From positions 1 through 55,317 of the forward strand of contig CANQFZ010000008.1 of the NCBI GenBank assembly GCA_947600065.1: a DNA stretch of 55,317 bases, written 5' to 3'. Below, piece by piece: positions 50,529 through 55,317 of the stretch (position 1 is the first letter of the stretch; each line of letters starts with the position of its first letter). The DNA comes from an uncultured Clostridia bacterium. GTDB taxonomy: Bacteria; Bacillota; Clostridia; Oscillospirales; Ruminococcaceae. The notes under the pieces were generated by a model. That model was given only the letters and a program-made list of their open reading frames with translations. It had not been told where the DNA came from and made no database searches. A program made the translations under genes and the position numbers.

Positions 50529-51365
50529 ATGCGTGAAACAGCAATATCGTTTAGAAAAACAGTTACCTCTTGGAATTTTTGGCTCTGCGTGGGCGCAACG
50601 GCGGCGCTGTTGTTCTTTTCCGTGATATATGATGACACCCTAACGGGAAACAGATATTCAGTGATAAATGCGCTCTTTAGTTTTTCTGCCGATGAATTGA
50701 AAGGTCATTTTGAGTTCTGCAATATATACGTATGCTATGGCGCGCGGGGCTCGTGGTTTTCGCTTTTCGTTCCGATCATAGCGGCGTTTTGCTTTGTTCC
50801 CGAAATGTGTGCCGAGAGAGAAGAAAACGCTCTGCGGTTTCAGGTGGTGCGCTCCTCAAAAACAAAGTGGCAGCTGTCAAGGTTTTTCTCGGGGATCATT
50901 TCGGGCGGCACGGCGGTTACTTTGGGGTATGTCATATTCTCGGGGATTGTAATGCTCCTTTTCCCGAGCGTTTCCGAAATGGAGCCTTTTGCGGCGGAAA
51001 CGGCGAAAATGATGTCGGGGGAGTTTTACATTCTGGTCTTGGATATGTGGGTATTTGCAATATTCCAGAGCATTCCGTCTATGCTTCTTACAAGCGTTTT
51101 GCAAAGCAAATATCTGATAATATGCATACCGTTTTTCCTCAAATACGCTCTGTCACAGCTTTTCAGCAAGCTCACTATGGACACCTGGAACAACGATTAT
51201 GGCGAAGGCTTTATTGAAATGCTGAAGTTTTTAAATCCCGACGGACTTATGGACATAAGCATGACGAAATACTATGAGACATTTATAATGTACGGAATAC
51301 TTCTCGCGGTTTCATTGGCGGCGTTTATGATAATTGAAAGAAAGCGGGGCGATTTCGGTGGATAA
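50529..51365 (+). CDS. ABC transporter permease 1
   Basis: The protein has 278 residues and about six transmembrane helices of the ABC-2 type. Helix starts include NFWLCVGATAALLFFSVIYD and SLFVPIIAAFCFVPEMCAER, and the last helix ends in the basic tail IERKRGDFGG. AAGGAG precedes the start. It is followed with overlap by a second permease, then the ATPase, an exporter layout without a binding protein. Substrate unknown; such ABC-2 exporters handle peptides, lipids or drugs. Confidence 0.85.
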   Translation: MRETAISFRKTVTSWNFWLCVGATAALLFFSVIYDDTLTGNRYSVINALFSFSADELKGHFEFCNIYVCYGARGSWFSLFVPIIAAFCFVPEMCAEREENALRFQVVRSSKTKWQLSRFFSGIISGGTAVTLGYVIFSGIVMLLFPSVSEMEPFAAETAKMMSGEFYILVLDMWVFAIFQSIPSMLLTSVLQSKYLIICIPFFLKYALSQLFSKLTMDTWNNDYGEGFIEMLKFLNPDGLMDISMTKYYETFIMYGILLAVSLAAFMIIERKRGDFGG

Positions 51366-52206
51366 GCTGCGGAAGATCTGGGGCGTCGCAAGGACGGAAT
51401 ATGTAAACTGGATAACCGACCCTCGAATAATAATCCTCGGCATTCTGATGATATTCATAAAAACTCTCGTAATAGACCCTCTTGCGGCACGCGCGGACAA
51501 GTTCGGCGACACAATGATAATATTCGAGCCGTATATTGCAGTAGGAAATTCCTCGGCGCTTTTGCTGTTTATGCCGCTGGTCTTTCTGATATTGCTGGCG
51601 GATTATCCGAGGCTCGGCGGAAATTCTATGTTCTTTATATCAAGGACGGGAAAAAAGAGCTGGCTTTGCGGGCAGATATTGTTTTTGATAATGGCGATAA
51701 CGACGTTTATTGCCGCGATATTTTTAGCAAGTATCCTGTTTTCGGGGGGACATTTCGGAACGGAATGGAGCGAGGCTGTAAAGAAATATGCGGCGCGGTT
51801 TCCCGACGAGGCATACAGCTTTGACAGTCTGCTTCTTCCGCCAAATCTTTACAACCAGATACCGATGATAACGGCTGTTTGGCAGACAAGCGTTCTGCTG
51901 GGAGCTTATCTGCTGGCGTTGTCGCTTATTATTTATCTGGTGAAAATTCTCTTCGGCGGTCCCGCGGGACTTGCGGCGGCAGTTGTAATAATGGCTCTCG
52001 GAACAGTAACGGCAAATCTTTCAAGCGGAATAAGGTGGGCTTTTCCCACGTCAAACACTATACTCTGGTATCACTATACTAATATATTCAGCGAACCTAT
52101 CTATCCCTTATGGGCTTCTTTCCTATATTTTGGGGCATTTATAGCGGTTCTTATTACAGGTTGTTTTATAGCTTTGAAAAAATTAAAATTTACGGAGAAT
52201 TACTGA
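51358..52206 (+). CDS. ABC transporter permease 2
   Basis: The protein has 282 residues from GTG 51358, overlapping permease 1 by eight bases. About six hydrophobic helices follow a short amphipathic start (VDKLRKIWGVARTEYVNWIT). It is a partner permease to the preceding one and only distantly similar to it. The gene ends one base before the ATPase gene. Localization is the cytoplasmic membrane. Confidence 0.83.
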   Translation: MDKLRKIWGVARTEYVNWITDPRIIILGILMIFIKTLVIDPLAARADKFGDTMIIFEPYIAVGNSSALLLFMPLVFLILLADYPRLGGNSMFFISRTGKKSWLCGQILFLIMAITTFIAAIFLASILFSGGHFGTEWSEAVKKYAARFPDEAYSFDSLLLPPNLYNQIPMITAVWQTSVLLGAYLLALSLIIYLVKILFGGPAGLAAAVVIMALGTVTANLSSGIRWAFPTSNTILWYHYTNIFSEPIYPLWASFLYFGAFIAVLITGCFIALKKLKFTENY

Positions 52207-52207
52207 C

Positions 52208-52843
52208 ATGATAGATATTAAAAATGTAAACCTTACACTACAGAAAAACCCAATCTTAAAGAACATCAACGTACACTTTGAGCGCGGACAGATACACGGA
52301 CTTATCGGCAGAAACGGCAGCGGAAAAACCATGCTTCTGAAATGCATATGCGGATTTGTAAAACCGAATACGGGTGAGATAATTGTCGACAACAAGCGCA
52401 TCGGAAAAGACTGCGACTTTCCGAAAAACGTCGGAATAATCATAGAAACGCCTGGATTTATACCGTATTATTCGGGGTATAAAAATCTGAAGCTCTTAGC
52501 AGACCTGCGCGGGAATATTTCAAGAGACGACATACGAAGGACAATGGAACAAGTCGGCTTAGACCCCGACCTTAAACGCCACGTCCGCAAATACTCTCTC
52601 GGTATGCGCCAGCGTTTGGGCTTGGCTCAGGCGATAATGGAAAACCCCGACCTTCTTATCCTCGACGAGCCTATGAACGGTCTGGACAAAGACGGCGTAA
52701 AGGATATGCGGCAATATCTGCTTGATCTGAAAGCCCGGGGCAAGACTATACTTATCGCCTCACATTCCGCCGAAGATATCGACGTGCTTTGCGACACGGT
52801 ATGCGAGATGGACAAGGGCGTTTTGTCAGTATACAGGATATAG
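52208..52843 (+). CDS. ABC transporter ATP-binding protein
   Basis: The protein has 211 residues. Walker A is GRNGSGKTMLL, the signature is YSLGMRQRLGLAQAI, and Walker B is DLLILDEPMNGLDKDGV, followed by the switch histidine in LIASHSAED. It powers the two preceding permeases. The sequence groups with the ABC-2/CcmA-like drug and peptide exporters. The gene ends right at a family A repeat, whose first arm overlaps the coding end. Confidence 0.95.
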   Translation: MIDIKNVNLTLQKNPILKNINVHFERGQIHGLIGRNGSGKTMLLKCICGFVKPNTGEIIVDNKRIGKDCDFPKNVGIIIETPGFIPYYSGYKNLKLLADLRGNISRDDIRRTMEQVGLDPDLKRHVRKYSLGMRQRLGLAQAIMENPDLLILDEPMNGLDKDGVKDMRQYLLDLKARGKTILIASHSAEDIDVLCDTVCEMDKGVLSVYRI

Positions 52844-53560
52844 TGTACAGTATGCAGTAAAGGTGTCCGCTTCGCGGATAATATTTAGATTGTTCTATAA
52901 TTAAAAGAGCGTAAGCCTGCGATAGATTTACGCCCTTTCCTTTAAAAACAATTTAAATCCTACCCGCCGTAAGGCGGGTACCTTTGCTGTACACTGTACA
53001 CTGTATATTGTCAACTGCCAACAGGGCGGGGTGCGCCAGCGCCCCGCGACTTTCCCCCTTCCCCTTCTAGAGGTTAGAGATAAGATGTAAGAGGTAAGAA
53101 TTTCGGGGAGCTTTTGAAAGTTAAAGTTTATTGATGTTTATAGAAAGAGGCTAGAGGCTAGAGTTTAAATCCCAGCCTCTTTTTATATTTTATTTTCATC
53201 GGACAACCTTTCTGCTTTTACTGCATACTGTACATTGTACACTGTCAATTGTCTGCGGGGTGCAGGGCGCGCAGCGCCCTGCAATTTTCCCCCTTCCCCA
53301 TCTAGAGGCTAGAAATTTAGATGCTAGAGACTAGAGTTTGAGAGGAGAGGTTATTCGATTTTCGTAAGTATTCTAGTCTCCAGCCTATTTCTCTGAAAAC
53401 CAAAAAACTTTATTTCCAAAAAGTTCCTCAAATTTCTTACCTCTTACCTCTAACCTCTAATCTCTAGAAGGATGGGGCGAATAAACGTTTTTAGAGAAAT
53501 AGCGTTTGAAAAAAAACTCTCCCGAATGCTGTACACTGTATATTGTCAACTGCCAACACG
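52844..53560. repeat. Large composite repeat block (A, E, B, A fragment, E, inverted B, D, A fragment)
   Basis: This non-coding stretch of over 700 bases starts with a full A element (about 52825-53027, core TATTTAGATTGTT...AACAATTTAAATC). Then come E (GGGGTGCGCCAGCGCCCCGC, 53023-53064), B (53067-53180), an A right end (53214-53256), E again (53255-53299), B inverted (53300-53468), D (53470-53525) and an A right end (53526-53560). The order mirrors that near 11600-12075. No gene was found. Confidence 0.75.
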
Positions 53561-53589
53561 GTCTATTTTCTTGTCCATATGCATATAAA
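53561..53589 (+). promoter_or_regulatory. Possible sporulation (SigE-like) promoter of yqfC
   Basis: GTCTATT (53561-53567), a 14-base spacer and CATATAAA (53582-53589) approximate the SigE pattern, and yqfC/yqfD are SigE-dependent in Bacillus. GTCTATTT also pairs with AAATAGAC (53587-53594). Confidence 0.35.
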
Positions 53590-53617
53590 TAGACAAGTAT
53601 TTTAAAGGGGTGTTTAT

Positions 53618-53911
53618 ATGGGAATATTATATGACAAGCTTATAGCGCTCGACGAGCTTTCTATGCGCGAATGTGTGATAACTATACGGATAAATTCAAG
53701 CTCGGATATATCGGAGATATACGTTGAAAATTGTCGGAAGGTCTTGTCCTGCGACGAGGAATTTATAACGCTCGGCGTATGCAGAACCGATATACGCATT
53801 TCGGGAACACCGCTCGTGCTCGAAAATTTCGGCGTAGGGGGAGTAAAAATAACGGGGAAAATTTCCTCCGTGGATCTGGACAAATGTTCTGGAAGAAGGT
53901 CTGACAAATGA
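53618..53911 (+). CDS. yqfC: Sporulation protein YqfC (YabP family)
   Basis: The protein has 97 residues, the length of YqfC/YabP proteins. It has the short beta-rich signature (ECVITIRINSSSDISEIYVE...FITLGVCRTDIRISG...PLVLENFGVGGVKITGKISS). It acts in the mother cell in a compartment- or coat-related step. AAGGGGTG precedes the ATG. The stop overlaps the yqfD start by four bases. Confidence 0.88.
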   Translation: MGILYDKLIALDELSMRECVITIRINSSSDISEIYVENCRKVLSCDEEFITLGVCRTDIRISGTPLVLENFGVGGVKITGKISSVDLDKCSGRRSDK

Positions 53912-55071
53912 AAAAGGAAAAGCGTTCAGATTTATTTTTCGGAACGGTCGGTTTTTCGGGCATAGGCGGGTTTCAGGAAAATCTTGTGACGGCGCTTCTT
54001 GAAAGCGATATTCCAATAAGAAAACTTAAAGCTTCGGGATCGGAGATAAGCGGCGAGGTGTCGCCGTTCGATTATTACAAGACCGCTTCTCTTGCGCGCA
54101 AAAACGGCGTAAGAATACGCGCGAGAGAGCGGAAAGGATTATATTTTACATTGTCTAAATACCGCACAAGAGCGGGGCTTTATGTGGGACTTCTTGTATT
54201 TATAATGATAATATCAATTTTCGGAACAAAGGTAATTGACATACAATATGACGGCGAGGCAGTGCCTTCCGAAATTAACCCCATTCTTGAAGAATGTGGG
54301 ATAGGGATAGGCACGAGCGTTTCAAAAATAAACTTTTCCGATGCCGAACAGCGCATAATGCTCGAAGTTCCCGACTGTGCATGGGCGGACGTTTCGTGCG
54401 AAGGGTTCAGGCTGAAGGTTGAGGTGCATAAAGGAACACCCGCTCCCGAAATAGAAGGCACAAATCCAAGAAATATCGTTGCTTCACATTCTGCGGTCAT
54501 CATTTCACAGACCATAAGAAAAGGCGGCTCGGTCGTTACAGTAGGAAGCGGCGTGAACGAGGGCGATTTGCTCGTTTCGGGAACGGTATTTGACGGTGAG
54601 ACCAAGACAATGTTTATACATTCGGACGCGGAAATTATCGGAGAATTTTCCGAAACGAAAGAGTTTTTTGTTCCGTACAGTGAAACTGTAATGCGCGCAG
54701 AGGGCGAACAAAAGCGCTTTAGCTATCTTATTTTCGGCGACGACGAATATCCGCTTTTCTTCGGCAGAGCGTTTGCCGAAAACTCGCTTTATTCCGAGGA
54801 AACAAAACTGATACTAAACGGAAATGTAAAAATAAGAACGGAGATATTTACACAGTATGTTCCGAAGGAAATAAAAAGAAGTCCCGAAAACGCCGTTTCG
54901 GAGCTTAAAAAACAGATAGCGCTCTATGAGGAGAATTTTTATAAAGATTTTGAAATAGTAACTTCAAACGAAAGATACTATCCCGAAGAAGACGGCATAA
55001 GGGTTCAGGTTGATTATACCCTTCGCGGGGATATAGCGAAACCTGTTGATATAGAAATGGATATTGGCTGA
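53908..55071 (+). CDS. yqfD: Stage IV sporulation protein YqfD
   Basis: The protein has 387 residues with one transmembrane helix near residues 90-110 (AGLYVGLLVFIMIISIFGTK) and a large external part. It corresponds to Bacillus YqfD (SpoIV-like), coded downstream of yqfC in a mother-cell operon. Family segments include SGEVSPFDYYKTASLARKNG, FSDAEQRIMLEVPDCAWADV, LKVEVHKGTPAPEI and ILNGNVKIRTEIF-like strands. PhoH and YbeY usually follow in Firmicutes but lie beyond this window. Confidence 0.9.
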   Translation: MKKEKRSDLFFGTVGFSGIGGFQENLVTALLESDIPIRKLKASGSEISGEVSPFDYYKTASLARKNGVRIRARERKGLYFTLSKYRTRAGLYVGLLVFIMIISIFGTKVIDIQYDGEAVPSEINPILEECGIGIGTSVSKINFSDAEQRIMLEVPDCAWADVSCEGFRLKVEVHKGTPAPEIEGTNPRNIVASHSAVIISQTIRKGGSVVTVGSGVNEGDLLVSGTVFDGETKTMFIHSDAEIIGEFSETKEFFVPYSETVMRAEGEQKRFSYLIFGDDEYPLFFGRAFAENSLYSEETKLILNGNVKIRTEIFTQYVPKEIKRSPENAVSELKKQIALYEENFYKDFEIVTSNERYYPEEDGIRVQVDYTLRGDIAKPVDIEMDIG

Positions 55072-55317
55072 TGAAAAAGCTCATTATTTAAAGCAAAAAA
55101 CAATTGAATTTCGTGTTGCATAGTTGTTAATAATAATTATTTTTCAGATAACAAAACCCTTTTAGAAGTAAGAGGTAAGAATTTGGACTAAAAGTTATTT
55201 ATTGCGTTTAAAAAAGTTTGTTATAAAAGAAATAAGAGGTATGAAATGCACCCCTTTTATTAGACAATGTGATATAATAGAGATATAGCAAATTAAAATT
55301 TAACGAAAGGGGTCATT
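55072..55317 (+). other. Intergenic end of window with repeat fragments and a promoter
   Basis: Family B motifs lie at about 55150-55180 (TTTTAGAAGTAAGAGGTAAG) and 55228-55245. An extended -10 (TGATATAAT, 55271-55278) is followed near the window end by GAAAGGGG, a ribosome site for a gene starting beyond the edge. No complete gene is present. Confidence 0.6.

Overview
The window looks like chromosome from an anaerobic, fermentative, spore-forming Firmicute of the Clostridia, most likely the Oscillospiraceae/Ruminococcus group. This rests on gene content: AdhE, pyruvate:ferredoxin oxidoreductase, a PAS-linked sensory [FeFe]-hydrogenase, the sporulation proteins YqfC/YqfD and a YlbJ-like protein, CotH-kinase lipoproteins, a T-box-controlled trp operon and a serpin. 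AGGAGG-type ribosome sites and TTGACA-17-TATAAT promoters fit. The species cannot be fixed from the sequence alone. No rRNA, tRNA, CRISPR array, phage or transposase gene was seen.

Layout. 1-1700: a leftward coiled-coil gene running off the edge with a 21-bp in-frame repeat, then a serpin lipoprotein. 1800-8400: adhE, a phosphotransferase, a thioredoxin-like [2Fe-2S] protein, a sensory hydrogenase and a SpoIIE-type phosphatase, all rightward and apparently one operon. 8670-9640: an Rrf2 regulator divergent from a cupin gene, with three copies of one palindrome between them. 9770-11440: a TetR regulator and membrane proteins. 12150-15730: nifJ. 15980-17400: membrane proteins including a YlbJ-like one, convergent with a probably truncated secreted protein, a 49-residue membrane peptide, a Ser-rich lipoprotein and a thioesterase. 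20050-22860: trkA-trkH potassium uptake. 23370-26440: thiS-thiF-GNAT-thiH-tenI without thiG. 26470-33650: T-box leader and trpEGDCFBA. 34120-38410: three tandem CotH lipoproteins. 38930-41700: vWA, PP2C and SseB genes and a small Cys protein. 41980-44840: a large zinc-ribbon membrane protein. 45140-52840: an ECF sigma/anti-sigma pair, secreted proteins, paired lipoproteins and an ABC exporter. 53620-55070: yqfC-yqfD.

How the genes work together. Pyruvate is split by NifJ to acetyl-CoA and reduced ferredoxin, and AdhE turns acetyl-CoA to ethanol. The hydrogenase next to adhE has a regulatory architecture, so the operon may couple hydrogen or redox sensing to ethanol output through the SpoIIE phosphatase. 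The trp operon is complete and read through a Trp-specific (UGG) T-box. The ECF island is the best candidate for an undescribed envelope-related system.

The most unusual layer is between the genes. At least four families of small palindromic repeats recur: (A) about 200-250 bp with an ATTTAGATTGTT core; (B) purine-rich TTAGAGG/TAAGAGG runs; (C) 105-155 bp MITE-like units ending in CAGACTG/CAGTCTG; (D) a TTTGTGGTTCTTTTCA palindrome; plus a GC-rich connector (E). They nest in each other, provide stop codons, lie inside 5' leaders, and one family C copy sits inside the trp T-box stem I region.
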